Positions 6,771 to 14,669 are shown, counted from the first letter of the stretch. The stretch is DNA of 16,311 bases from Alteromonadaceae bacterium UBA2620 (GCA_002339125.1 DDJQ01000155.1:1-16311), one strand, 5' to 3'. Program-made: numbers and translations. The notes: a model not told the origin generated them from the sequence alone.

Positions 6771-7579
6771 AAAAACAGCTCCTCTGGCTATTAATGCCAC
6801 TATTCTTCGCCCCCTTACAAGCGCTGTCTGCAGAACGCATTGTGACCCTGTCTCCTCATCTTACTGAGTGGGTGTACAGCTTAGCTGCACAAGACCGCCT
6901 GGTGGGGGTAAGTGCCTTCAGTGATTATCCGGCACAAGCGGCTGAACTACCGGTTATCGCCGACTATCAGGGCGTGGATTTCACTGCGCTGATGGCTCTC
7001 GAACCTGATCTGGTACTGGCCTGGGGCGGCGGCAACAAACCACAGGACATTGCCCGCCTGAAAAGTCTCGGGCTTGAAGTGTACATTTCCCAGCCACAAA
7101 CCCTGGATGATATTGGCACTGAGTTACTCGAAGTCGCAGCTCTGACCGGTCAAACCGATATTGGTCAGACACTGGTCACCGGCTATCGCCATGAGCTTGA
7201 ACAAATTAAGCAGCAATACCAGCATCTCGCCCCGGTTAAAGTATTTTACTACATGTGGTCACAGCCACTGATGACCATCGGTCAGGGCGCATGGGCCAAT
7301 AAAATTCTGGCCAGCTGTGGCGCTGAATCGGTTTTCATAGACTCCCCCATCGATTACCCTGAGGTGTCGGTAAAGCAGGTTTTATTACGTCAACCGAAAT
7401 TACTGATCGCGGCAAGCGATCAACCGGTGGAGACACTTGAACATTTCTGGACTCCTCACCGGTCTGTTATTAAGGCACCGCTGGTTACTGCTGATGCTAA
7501 CGCCCTGCATCGTTTTACACTGCGAATTACCCAGGCAATAGACACCCTGTGCCAACGAATCGATAGTTACCGACAATAG
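6767..7579 (+). CDS. btuF: Periplasmic cobalamin-binding protein BtuF
   Basis: Substrate-binding protein that passes vitamin B12 from the periplasm to the BtuCD ABC importer. It is 270 aa with a signal peptide (MKKQLLW, cleavage after ALSA). The mature sequence follows E. coli BtuF closely in pattern: RIVTLSPHLTE, LVGVSAFSDYP, YQGVDFTALMALEPDLVLAW, RLKSLGLEV, and a second lobe with PEVSVKQVL and a closing helix rich in Leu and Ile. The real start is the ATG at 6767, inside an ATGA overlap with the CbiB-like gene; an upstream in-frame TTG at 6749 is only an extension. btuC and btuD are not in the window, so the transporter core must be encoded elsewhere, as in E. coli. The TAG stop lies directly against the ribosome binding site of the following rhodanese gene. 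Confidence 0.93.
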   Translation: MKKQLLWLLMPLFFAPLQALSAERIVTLSPHLTEWVYSLAAQDRLVGVSAFSDYPAQAAELPVIADYQGVDFTALMALEPDLVLAWGGGNKPQDIARLKSLGLEVYISQPQTLDDIGTELLEVAALTGQTDIGQTLVTGYRHELEQIKQQYQHLAPVKVFYYMWSQPLMTIGQGAWANKILASCGAESVFIDSPIDYPEVSVKQVLLRQPKLLIAASDQPVETLEHFWTPHRSVIKAPLVTADANALHRFTLRITQAIDTLCQRIDSYRQ

Positions 7580-7587
7580 GAGCGTAC

Positions 7588-7965
7588 ATGCGATTACTCA
7601 CCTTAACTCTGGCTCTGCTAGGTTTACTGCTGTCAGCTACCGCCAGGGGGCATGAGGCTATACCCGACATAAGCCCTGAAAGCCTGCACAGCAACGGCTT
7701 TGAAGGCCTGATTCTGGATGTGCGTAGCGCCGAAGAGTTTGCTGAAGGTCATGTTCCTGGTGCGCTCAACGTTCCCCATTCCGAGATTGCCTCTCGCCTG
7801 GCCACGCTCGGCTCTATCCAAAAACCGGTGCTGGTTTATTGTCGCTCCGGGCGACGTGCAGGCATTGCTCTGGAGACACTGACCAACCTTGGCTTTGAGC
7901 AGTTGTATCACCTCGATGGCGATATGCAGGCGTGGCAGAGTGAATCACTGCCGGTTGAACAGTAA
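7588..7965 (+). CDS. Exported single-domain rhodanese
   Basis: The 125-aa protein has a signal peptide (MRLLTLTLALLGLLLSATA) and one rhodanese domain (about 27-123). Hallmarks are LILDVRSAEEFAEGHVPGALNVPH (41-64) and the active loop CRSGRR, with Cys85 able to carry a persulfide. The six-residue loop fits sulfurtransferase activity toward small thiophilic acceptors such as cyanide or thiols, but the true acceptor is unknown. A strong AGGAG site, overlapping the btuF stop, places the ATG at 7588. It is thus the last member of the mtnN-cbiB-btuF operon. A role with imported cyanocobalamin, for instance handling cyanide, is an attractive but unproven guess; periplasmic thiol or sulfur chemistry is equally possible. 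Confidence 0.9.
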   Translation: MRLLTLTLALLGLLLSATARGHEAIPDISPESLHSNGFEGLILDVRSAEEFAEGHVPGALNVPHSEIASRLATLGSIQKPVLVYCRSGRRAGIALETLTNLGFEQLYHLDGDMQAWQSESLPVEQ

Positions 7966-8057
7966 CCCTCTGCTGTACCGCCCGGTTCACATCCTGGCAT
8001 AGACATATTGCGGCTTTGGCGGCATCATAGCGGTCTTGTTGCTCCACGCGTTTTATT

Positions 8058-8453
8058 ATGACTATTGATATTTCCACGCCGGCCATGTTGTTCCCGGCGA
8101 TTTCCCTTTTGCTACTGGCTTACACCAACCGTTTCCTCACCCTGGCGTCGTTAATTCGCCACTTTGACAAGGGCGAAGACAACGAGAGTACCCAGGCGCA
8201 AATCAAAAACCTGCGCAAGCGTATTCACTACATTAAACGCATGCAGGAAACCGGCGTATTCAGTTTTTTTCTGTGCGTATTGTCGATGCTGGCCATCTAC
8301 CTGTCGTATCAGTTAGCCGGTAACTGGCTGTTTGCCGCCAGTCTGGTTTTTCTACTTTATAGTCTTTGGCAGTCGGTTCTGGAGATCCGGATATCACTGG
8401 ATGCCCTCGACGTCCACTTACAAGGAATGGATCTTGGCAAAACTAAAAAATAG
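8058..8453 (+). CDS. DUF2721 family membrane protein
   Basis: The product is 131 aa with about three hydrophobic segments: near 7-32 (MLFPAISLLLLAYTNRFLTLASLIR), 66-86 and 88-108. The pattern of an N-terminal helix ending in NRF and LIR, a charged central loop with RIHYIKRM, and a C-terminal pair of helices ending in EIRISLDALD is what I know as DUF2721. The function of this family is unknown; it is an inner-membrane protein. The ATG at 8058 has no convincing Shine-Dalgarno. It lies 92 bp after the rhodanese gene with no terminator between, so it may still be read from the upstream operon. Its 3' end overlaps the next gene by 20 bp, with the ribosome binding site of that gene inside it. Confidence 0.75.
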   Translation: MTIDISTPAMLFPAISLLLLAYTNRFLTLASLIRHFDKGEDNESTQAQIKNLRKRIHYIKRMQETGVFSFFLCVLSMLAIYLSYQLAGNWLFAASLVFLLYSLWQSVLEIRISLDALDVHLQGMDLGKTKK

Positions 8454-9024
8454 CACTGACATTACCTATACAGCACTGACTCCGGACCACTTTGCCGCGG
8501 TCCTTGAGCTGGGCAACCGGGTGCAGGGCGAAGGTTATCTGAATCTGGATAATTTAACCGATTATTACCAGCGCGGCTTAAAAGACGGCATTAATGCTGG
8601 CATCGTTGCTTTATATCGCGACCAGTTAGTCGGCTTTCGCCTTACCTTTGCCCAAGGCCAGTGGGATATTGATCAGTGGGCAACCCCGGCGGAGTGGGAC
8701 GTGGATCCCGCAACGGTTTGCTACTTTAAATGCAATACGGTGGATCCGGCTATGCAGGGTTACGGGATTGGCTCCACCTTACTGAGCAAAGCCGTCGACG
8801 CCGCTCAGCGCCAGGGCAGTAATGCGGGCCTGGCCCATATATGGCTTGCCAGCCCGGGCAACAGCGCGTTTAAATACTTCAGTAAAAATGGCGGCCGACT
8901 AATTAAAGAACATCCCAATAAATGGCAATATGCGGCCATGTACGAAGGCTACGACTGCCCGGTGTGTGATTCACTTTGTGCCTGTGTGGCGGCGGAAATG
9001 CTGCTGACGTTTAGCCAGCAGTAA
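8434..9024 (+). CDS. GNAT-family acetyltransferase with C-terminal cysteine cluster
   Basis: Probable acyl-CoA-dependent N-acetyltransferase, 196 aa. The acetyl-CoA motif is QGYGIG (108-113), preceded by the strand CYFKCNTVDP and followed by helix LLSKAVDAAQ. The later IWLASPGNSAFKYFSKNGG segment is the typical motif B region. The chosen start is TTG at 8434, because AAGGA sits 7 bases ahead; no ATG or GTG falls at a better position, and an earlier in-frame start would overlap DUF2721 far more. The first residues are then MAKLKNSTDITY. An odd C-terminus, CPVCDSLCAC (Cys175, 178, 182, 184), could bind zinc or form disulfides. The substrate is unknown. Overlap with the DUF2721 gene implies coupled translation, though a functional link is only inferred. 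Confidence 0.82.
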   Translation: MAKLKNSTDITYTALTPDHFAAVLELGNRVQGEGYLNLDNLTDYYQRGLKDGINAGIVALYRDQLVGFRLTFAQGQWDIDQWATPAEWDVDPATVCYFKCNTVDPAMQGYGIGSTLLSKAVDAAQRQGSNAGLAHIWLASPGNSAFKYFSKNGGRLIKEHPNKWQYAAMYEGYDCPVCDSLCACVAAEMLLTFSQQ

Positions 9025-9036
9025 TAACGTATGAAA

Positions 9037-9059
9037 GTGCGCTGCAGGACGCAGCGCAC
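9037..9059. terminator. Hairpin between convergent GNAT gene and tyrS
   Basis: GTGCGCTGC (9037-9045), a 5-nt loop and GCAGCGCAC (9051-9059) form a perfect 9-bp GC-rich stem just after tyrS. On the minus strand it is followed by TTTCAT, and on the plus strand by CAAAAG, so termination is more likely for tyrS but not strong in either direction. Confidence 0.6.
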
Positions 9060-9066
9060 CAAAAGC

Positions 9067-10266
9067 TTACGCCAGGGTGACGCGGGCAAACTTACGTTTA
9101 CCTACCTGATAAACCTTTTCACCCTGTTCAGTGAGCACCAAACGGGTATCAGTGACTTTTTCACCGTCGATTTTTACCGCGCCCTGCTTAATCATGCGCA
9201 TCGCATCAGACGTTGAGCCAACCAGTCCGGCTTCTTTCAGCAGGTAACCAATCGCGACTTCACCGTCGGTTAATTCAACAGTGACTTCCGGCATGTCATC
9301 AGGAATGGCATTTTTCTGAAAACGCTGAATGAAGTCCTGATGCGCAGCTTCAGCGGCCTCTTCAGAATGGAAGCGGGCAATGATTTCTTTCGCCAGGGTG
9401 ATTTTAATGTCACGAGGGTTCGCGCCATCCGCCATTTGTTGCTTAAGCTCAGCAATGTCGTCCAGCGGCTTGAAGCTCAGCAGATCGTAATAGCGCCACA
9501 TCAGTTCATCAGAAATGGACATGATTTTGCCAAACATCTCATTCGGCGCATCGGTAATGCCAATGTAGTTGTTTAACGACTTGGACATCTTTTGCACGCC
9601 ATCGAGGCCTTCCAGCAACGGCATCATCAGCACCACCTGTTGCGACTGACCCTGCTCTTTTTGCAGTTCACGTCCCATCAGCAGGTTAAAACGCTGATCG
9701 GTACCACCAAGCTCAACATCGGCTTCTAGTGCCACAGAATCCCAGCCCTGAACCAGCGGGTATAAGAATTCATGAATGGCAATAGGCTGCTCGTTGGCGT
9801 AACGCTTTTTAAAGTCATCACGCTCAAGCATTCTGGCCACAGTCTGACTGGCTGCCAGCTTGATCATGCCTGCCGCGCCCAGTTGATCCATCCACTCGGA
9901 GTTAAAACGAATTTGCGTTTTCTCTGGATCGAGGATTTTAAACACCTGGTCCTGATAGGTTTTAGCGTTAGTAAGCACTTGCTCTTTTGTAAGAGGCTTA
10001 CGAGTCACGTTCTTACCGGTAGGATCACCGATTAATCCGGTAAAATCACCAATCAGGAACACCACGTTGTGGCCTAATTGCTGGAAAGCACGCATTTTGT
10101 TGATCAGGACCGTGTGGCCTAAATGCAAATCCGGTGCGGTCGGATCGAATCCCGCTTTAATGGTTAGCGGCTTGCCTGACTTTAATTTTTCGATCAGGGC
10201 ATCTTCGGGCAATATTTCGTCAGTACCCCGTTTAATTTCGGCCAGGGCTGCTTGCCAGTCACTCAT
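9067..10266 (-). CDS. tyrS: Tyrosyl-tRNA synthetase
   Basis: Class I aminoacyl-tRNA synthetase charging tRNA-Tyr, 399 aa. The HIGH-type signature is HLGH (48-51) in DPTAPDLHLGH, and KMSKS lies at 226-230 in DGVQKMSKS. GDFTGLIGDPTG (73-84) and LGGTDQRFN (187-194) belong to the Rossmann active site. An S4 RNA-binding domain occupies about 335-399 (GYLLKEAGL through the RMIKQGAVKIDG pattern). The sequence resembles the tyrS form common in Vibrio and Alteromonas more than the E. coli form. The start at MSDWQAALAE is chosen because GGAAG lies 7 bases upstream; an in-frame ATG 24 bases earlier lacks a ribosome binding site. It is divergent from mepM, an arrangement conserved in many gammaproteobacteria. 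Confidence 0.96.
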   Translation of the reverse strand: MSDWQAALAEIKRGTDEILPEDALIEKLKSGKPLTIKAGFDPTAPDLHLGHTVLINKMRAFQQLGHNVVFLIGDFTGLIGDPTGKNVTRKPLTKEQVLTNAKTYQDQVFKILDPEKTQIRFNSEWMDQLGAAGMIKLAASQTVARMLERDDFKKRYANEQPIAIHEFLYPLVQGWDSVALEADVELGGTDQRFNLLMGRELQKEQGQSQQVVLMMPLLEGLDGVQKMSKSLNNYIGITDAPNEMFGKIMSISDELMWRYYDLLSFKPLDDIAELKQQMADGANPRDIKITLAKEIIARFHSEEAAEAAHQDFIQRFQKNAIPDDMPEVTVELTDGEVAIGYLLKEAGLVGSTSDAMRMIKQGAVKIDGEKVTDTRLVLTEQGEKVYQVGKRKFARVTLA

Positions 10267-10450
10267 TTTTCTGCTTCCATCTAACTTCATTCTGGGCGGG
10301 CATTTTACGCGCGCCGACCGTCTATTAAAACCCTTTATGCACTTTCTGCGCCCTGCAACGCGATTATTTGCCGTTTTGAGCCTCTGATCCTTTGAATTTT
10401 GCTTGATCCCTCTAGCATCTCAGGGCCGAAACCGCTATTCTCAGGCTGTT

Positions 10451-11767
10451 ATGAGAAAGATATTTAGACCTCAATTACTCACTGATTTATTTAATCAAAT
10501 GCCGCGGCCGCACCGTATTGGTCTGGTGACAGCCAGTGCATTTGTTGGATTACTCATTTTACTGCCATCAGAAAAGGTGGAAGCGTCGCGCCATACCGAG
10601 TCGCTGATTCTGGAAACCGGCAAGCGTTATCCTCTATCGATGACGTTAACGCAATCCGATGTGCTCATTGAGCAGGATGACGAACCTCAGTGGCAAACCT
10701 ACACGGTGAAAAGCGGCGATACGCTGGCCAAAATATTCAAGCGCGCCGGATTAAGCCCTAAAGATACCTACGCAGTCAGCCATGCAGGTGAACAGGCAAA
10801 AACCCTGGTAACCCTGCTCCCCGGCGACAAGCTGGATCTCAACGTGATTGATAATCAGTTTGCCGGTTTACGTTATGCCCTGTCGCCTACCGATACCCTG
10901 TATATCGAACCTCAGGAAGACAGCGGCGAACTGCTATCTCACATCGACAGTAAACCGGTAGAAGTGCGTCACAATTTTGCCCAGGGTGAGATCACCTCAA
11001 GCTTTTGGAACGCTGGTGTGGCCGCTGGCCTTACAGATAACCAGATTATGCACCTGGCCGGTATATTTGGCTGGGATATCGACTTTGCTATGGAAATCCG
11101 TGGCGGCGATACGTTTAATGTAGTGTATGAAGAACGCTATATTGACGGCGAGTTTGTCGGCTATGGCGATATTGTTGCCGCCGAATTTGTTAACCAGGGT
11201 GAAAAATTCGCCGCCATTCAGCACGCAGACGGCAACTACTACACTCCTGAAGGCCGCAGTATGCGCAAGAGCTTCCTGCGCGCGCCTATCAACTTTAAGT
11301 ACGTTAGCTCCAACTTTAGCAAGGCACGTTTTCACCCGGTTCAAAAGCGCTGGAAAGCGCATCGCGGTACCGACTATGTTGCAGCCGTAGGCACGCCGGT
11401 GATGGCAGCCGGCGATGGTAAGGTGATTGAAGCCAGTTACAACAAATACAATGGTAATTATGTATTTATTCAGCACGGTGAAAAATACACCACCAAATAC
11501 CTGCATTTTAAAAAGAAAGCAGTGAAGAAAGGTGACATTGTAAAACAGGGTCAAACCATAGGTTATCTTGGTAGTACCGGGCTGGCATCAGGCCCCCACG
11601 TACATTACGAGTTTTTAGTCGATGGTGTGCATCGCAATCCGCGAACAGTGGATTTACCCAAGGCGCTGCCTATCGACCCGAAACAGCGCGATGCCTTTAT
11701 GCAAATCGCCGAGCAACGTCTCGCTCAACTCGGCACTTCACGCCGTATAATGCTGGCCATGCAATAA
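10451..11767 (+). CDS. mepM: Peptidoglycan DD-endopeptidase, M23 family (MepM/YebA type)
   Basis: Envelope hydrolase that cleaves peptide cross-links to let the sacculus grow. It is 438 aa, with one N-terminal transmembrane helix (about 22-39) acting as an anchor. A LysM-like/OapA region follows (YTVKSGDTLAKIFKRAGL, 84-101), then a Csd3-like middle domain (about 173-275), and the M23 domain (about 300-405). Zinc ligands are His304 and Asp308 (HRGTD) and His385 in HVHYE; His352 (LHF) and His383 are the other catalytic histidines. All are present, so the enzyme should be active. The ATG at 10451 is chosen; the upstream in-frame TTG at 10403 only adds a non-conserved extension. Shine-Dalgarno is weak. 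anmK follows after four bases, giving a wall-cleavage plus recycling pair. Confidence 0.93.
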   Translation: MRKIFRPQLLTDLFNQMPRPHRIGLVTASAFVGLLILLPSEKVEASRHTESLILETGKRYPLSMTLTQSDVLIEQDDEPQWQTYTVKSGDTLAKIFKRAGLSPKDTYAVSHAGEQAKTLVTLLPGDKLDLNVIDNQFAGLRYALSPTDTLYIEPQEDSGELLSHIDSKPVEVRHNFAQGEITSSFWNAGVAAGLTDNQIMHLAGIFGWDIDFAMEIRGGDTFNVVYEERYIDGEFVGYGDIVAAEFVNQGEKFAAIQHADGNYYTPEGRSMRKSFLRAPINFKYVSSNFSKARFHPVQKRWKAHRGTDYVAAVGTPVMAAGDGKVIEASYNKYNGNYVFIQHGEKYTTKYLHFKKKAVKKGDIVKQGQTIGYLGSTGLASGPHVHYEFLVDGVHRNPRTVDLPKALPIDPKQRDAFMQIAEQRLAQLGTSRRIMLAMQ

Positions 11768-11771
11768 ACCT

Positions 11772-12899
11772 ATGGCCTACTATATTGGCGTGATGTCGGG
11801 AACCAGTATGGATGGTGTGGACGCCATCCTGACTGATATTACCGATACTTCCATCGCGCCAATAGCCGCAGTTTCAATACCTTACCCAGCTGAACTTCTC
11901 GAACTACTGCATCAGCTTTGCACTGTTAGTCCCAACGAAATCAATCACCTTGGCCAGGCCGATCGCGCTGTAGGCCGGGTATTTGCTGAGGCGGTAAACA
12001 AATTACTGGCAGAACAGCACTTATCACCGGCGGACATCCGCGCTATTGGCTCTCATGGTCAGACCGTTCGTCACTATCCCGATGGCCCTCCCGGCCGCCA
12101 GGATGACAACGGCTTTACCCTGCAAATCGGCGATCCTAATACTATTAGCACTCTAACAGGCATTGATGTGGTCGCCGATTTTCGCCGTAAAGACATTGCC
12201 TATGGTGGCCAGGGCGCGCCATTAGTACCAGCCTTTCACGCAGCCAGGTTTGCCGAAGCCGGCGAACATCGTGCAATCGTAAATATCGGCGGCTTTGCCA
12301 ATATTACCGTGCTCGAGGGCGTCGATGCCGGAGCGACCCGCGGCTTTGATACCGGGCCAGGCAATACGCTGATGGACGCCTGGTGTTTACAGCACCTTAA
12401 TCAACCCTTCGACCGCGACGGTCACTGGGCTGCCAGCGGCACAGTTAACCAGCCATTATTGAATAGCCTGCTCGCCGACTCATATTTCTCGGGTACCGGG
12501 CCAAAAAGTACCGGCCGGGAATATTTTAATCTGGTCTGGCTACGCCATCACCTGCACGCTCTGGGTACCAGTATCGCCCCCGAAGATGTTCAGGCCACCC
12601 TGCTGGCCCTTACGGCTACTACCATTGCCAATGCAATACGTGCACTGGAAAAGGTAAAGCAGTGTTATGTGTGCGGTGGCGGTGCGTTTAACGGTCCGTT
12701 AATGGCAAAGTTAGGCCAGCTACTCCCGGACTGTACAGTTAAAGCCACGGATAGCCTGGCATTGCACCCGCAGTGGGTTGAGGGCGTTGCCTTTGCCTGG
12801 CTGGCGTGGGCCTATTTACACCGGGTGCCGGGTAATGTGCCAAATGTCACCGGTGCATCGCGGGCGGTGGTGCTCGGTAGCCTGACACTGGCTGATTAA
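11772..12899 (+). CDS. anmK: Anhydro-N-acetylmuramic acid kinase
   Basis: Cytoplasmic kinase that converts 1,6-anhydro-MurNAc plus ATP into MurNAc-6-phosphate, part of murein recycling; MurQ then acts on the product. The 375-aa length matches the family. The phosphate-binding N-terminus IGVMSGTSMDGVDA (5-18) is diagnostic. GSHGQTVRH (93-101), QIGDPNTI (118-125), DFRRKDIAYGGQGAPL (136-151) and NIGGFANIT (171-179) are conserved blocks. GFDTGPGN (191-198) carries the catalytic Asp193. The CGGGAFNGPLM segment near the C-terminus is the second nucleotide-binding part. It sits 4 bp behind mepM, so both must be co-transcribed; there is no good Shine-Dalgarno of its own, so translation probably depends on coupling. 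Confidence 0.96.
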   Translation: MAYYIGVMSGTSMDGVDAILTDITDTSIAPIAAVSIPYPAELLELLHQLCTVSPNEINHLGQADRAVGRVFAEAVNKLLAEQHLSPADIRAIGSHGQTVRHYPDGPPGRQDDNGFTLQIGDPNTISTLTGIDVVADFRRKDIAYGGQGAPLVPAFHAARFAEAGEHRAIVNIGGFANITVLEGVDAGATRGFDTGPGNTLMDAWCLQHLNQPFDRDGHWAASGTVNQPLLNSLLADSYFSGTGPKSTGREYFNLVWLRHHLHALGTSIAPEDVQATLLALTATTIANAIRALEKVKQCYVCGGGAFNGPLMAKLGQLLPDCTVKATDSLALHPQWVEGVAFAWLAWAYLHRVPGNVPNVTGASRAVVLGSLTLAD

Positions 12900-12932
12900 T
12901 AAACCGACCTGAATCCTAAGGGAAAACGGATA

Positions 12933-13397
12933 ATGCGTAAACTTGATGAAACCGATATAGCCATACTGGCCTGTATCTTTAAAGACCCCTGCATTACCAA
13001 TAAAGCCATTGCCAGCCATGTGGAACTGGCGCCGTCTTCCTGCCTTGAACGCATCAAACGCTTGCAAAATGAGGGGATAATTTTAGGCGCCCGCAGCCAC
13101 TTTAATTTCACCTTACTGGGCGGTCATATTCAGGCCATGGTGGCGGTCCGGCTGGCCTCACATAACCGTGATGCCGTTGCTCAGTTTCAACAGCAGCTGG
13201 TCGGGCAAAAAGAAGTGCTCAGTGTGTTTCATATGGGCGGTGAAAACGACTTTTTACTCCATGTGTGTGTACCCGATGCATTGCATCTGCGCGACTTTAT
13301 TTTTACTCAGGTAACCGGCCGGGATGAGGTGGTCCACGTAGAAACCACCCTCATTTACGATCACGTCACCAGCAACTCCCTGCCCTACTTCGGATAA
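12933..13397 (+). CDS. Lrp/AsnC family transcriptional regulator
   Basis: DNA-binding regulator of 154 aa. The N-terminus is MRKLDETDIAILACI, and a winged helix-turn-helix occupies about 5-52 with ITNKAIASHVELAPSSCLERIKRLQNEGII (recognition helix near 34-45). The RAM (ligand/oligomerisation) domain spans about 65-145, with GHIQAMVAVRL, VLSVFHMGGENDFLLHVCV, and a final ETTLIYDHV strand. Such regulators sense amino acids and often control a nearby gene. The obvious candidates are the OYE gene 75 bp downstream and the convergent PLP enzyme, whose Cys/Met class frequently travels with an Lrp gene. It starts 33 bp after anmK with an AAGG site. No terminator lies between, so partial readthrough from mepM-anmK is possible. 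The effector is unknown. Confidence 0.92.
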   Translation: MRKLDETDIAILACIFKDPCITNKAIASHVELAPSSCLERIKRLQNEGIILGARSHFNFTLLGGHIQAMVAVRLASHNRDAVAQFQQQLVGQKEVLSVFHMGGENDFLLHVCVPDALHLRDFIFTQVTGRDEVVHVETTLIYDHVTSNSLPYFG

Positions 13398-13430
13398 ACT
13401 AAAAACCACCTTGCTCCGTAACAAAGAAGT

Positions 13431-13446
13431 TGGCGCATGAGCGCCA
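13431..13446 (+). promoter_or_regulatory. Hairpin in the lrp-OYE spacer
   Basis: TGGCGC (13431-13436), loop ATGA and GCGCCA (13441-13446) form a perfect 6-bp stem. CCTTGC (13409-13414) is also complementary to GCAAGG (13460-13465), which contains part of the OYE Shine-Dalgarno. The RNA could therefore fold into a two-stem structure that hides the ribosome binding site. As DNA, the short dyad could be an Lrp site. Both are inferences. Confidence 0.35.
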
Positions 13447-13472
13447 GATTTACTACACCGCAAGGAGATTTG

Positions 13473-14597
13473 ATGACAGCACCGCATTTATTATCCCCGG
13501 TCACATTTGCTGGCCAGGAGCTGAAAAACCGTATGGTACTTGCCCCACTCACCCGAGGCCGCGCCGGCCCGGACCGAGTCCCAAATAAAATTATGGGCGA
13601 TTACTATGTACAGCGCGCTTCAGGCGGCCTGCTGATCAGCGAGGCCACCAGCATTTCACCAGAGGGCAATGGCTGGGTGGACGCACCGGGTATCTATACC
13701 AGCGAGATGACGGCCGGGTGGAAAAGTATTACCGACAGAGTACACGCTGCAGGTGGTCGAATGGTGTTACAACTGTGGCACACCGGCCGGGCCTCGCACA
13801 GCGACTTCCATAACGGCGAGCTGCCTTTTTCTGCATCGGCGGTTGCCATTAACGATGGCGATGGTATTTATACCCCAAAAGGCAAAAAGCCCTTTGAAGT
13901 GCCGCGCCCCATGGCTGTTGAAGACATTAAGCGCACTGTGGAAGACTATCGTCAGGCTGCTATCAATGCCAAAGAAGCAGATTTTGACGGCGTTGAAGTT
14001 CACGCTGCGAATGGCTATCTGATTAATCAGTTTCTGGATAGCCGCAGTAATCAGCGTGACGACGACTATGGCGGTAGTCTGGAAAATCGTTACCGCTTCT
14101 TAGCCGAAGTCATGCAGGTGGTTCTTGAAGTCTGGCCTGCCGAAGAGGTTGGCGTGCGCTTGTCCCCTAACGGCGTGTTTAACGATATGGGCGCCGACGA
14201 CTACAAAGAAACCTATATGTTTGTGGCAGATAAGCTCAATCAATTGGGCATCGGCTATCTGCATGTGATGGACGGCCTGGCGTTTGGTTTTCATGAACGC
14301 GGCGAAGCCATGACCCTGCAGGAGTTCCGTCATGTGTATAAAGGATTACTGATAGGTAACTGTGGCTACGATAAAGACACCGCCGAGCAACGTATCAGCA
14401 GCGGCGACGCTGATATGATTGCCTTTGGCCGCCCCTGGATCACTAACCCTGATTTACCGGTCAGATTTGCTAATGATTATCCGCTTGAGTCATTCGATGA
14501 TCCGAGTCACTGGTACGGTGGTGGTAGCGAGGGCTACAGCGATTATTCAGACTACGAAGAAGGGACTGGTATCGACCAGGCCGAAAAGCTCGTATAA
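13473..14597 (+). CDS. Old Yellow Enzyme family alkene reductase (NemA-like)
   Basis: FMN- and NAD(P)H-dependent ene-reductase of the OYE family, reducing activated C=C bonds and often nitro compounds or nitrate esters. It is a 374-aa TIM barrel. Conserved parts are LAPLTRGRA (Thr27 near FMN), LQLWHTGRASH (Trp102), and VEVHAANGYLINQFL, where His177 and Asn180 bind the substrate carbonyl and Tyr182 is the proton donor. SNQRDDDYGGSLENR and AFGRPWITNPDLP (FMN phosphate region) complete the signature. The His/Asn pair is like yeast OYE1; E. coli NemA has His/His. An AAGGAG site 5 bases ahead fixes the start at 13473. The C-terminal tail is acidic and Tyr/Ser-rich (YSDYSDYEE). It may be controlled by the adjacent Lrp regulator; the natural substrate is unknown. 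Confidence 0.93.
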   Translation: MTAPHLLSPVTFAGQELKNRMVLAPLTRGRAGPDRVPNKIMGDYYVQRASGGLLISEATSISPEGNGWVDAPGIYTSEMTAGWKSITDRVHAAGGRMVLQLWHTGRASHSDFHNGELPFSASAVAINDGDGIYTPKGKKPFEVPRPMAVEDIKRTVEDYRQAAINAKEADFDGVEVHAANGYLINQFLDSRSNQRDDDYGGSLENRYRFLAEVMQVVLEVWPAEEVGVRLSPNGVFNDMGADDYKETYMFVADKLNQLGIGYLHVMDGLAFGFHERGEAMTLQEFRHVYKGLLIGNCGYDKDTAEQRISSGDADMIAFGRPWITNPDLPVRFANDYPLESFDDPSHWYGGGSEGYSDYSDYEEGTGIDQAEKLV

Positions 14598-14610
14598 AAG
14601 CCTCGTATAA
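14584..14610 (+). repeat. Short imperfect tandem duplication at the OYE stop
   Basis: AAAAGCTCGTATAA (14584-14597) and AAAAGCCTCGTATAA (14596-14610) are near-identical neighbours sharing two bases and differing by one inserted C. The first includes the OYE stop codon. It is probably a small slippage duplication without function. Confidence 0.5.
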
Positions 14611-14630
14611 CCTGGCAATTAAGTAACAAT

Positions 14631-14655
14631 GGGGTATCTGCAGATACCCCGTTTT
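14631..14655 (+). terminator. Intrinsic terminator after the OYE gene
   Basis: GGGGTATC, loop TGCA and GATACCCC (14631-14650) make a perfect 8-bp stem (the whole is a 20-bp palindrome), followed by GTTTTAC on the plus strand. It lies about 35 bp after the OYE stop and 20 bp from the convergent PLP gene. The minus-strand side has only a weak T-rich flank. Confidence 0.8.
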
Positions 14656-14669
14656 ACTCTCTAGCTCAA

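Noticed and set aside
10997..11554. Open frame of 185 codons on the minus strand
   Set aside because: It lies wholly inside mepM, whose zinc and catalytic motifs are intact in the plus-strand frame. Its product has no recognisable domain and low-complexity hydrophobic content.
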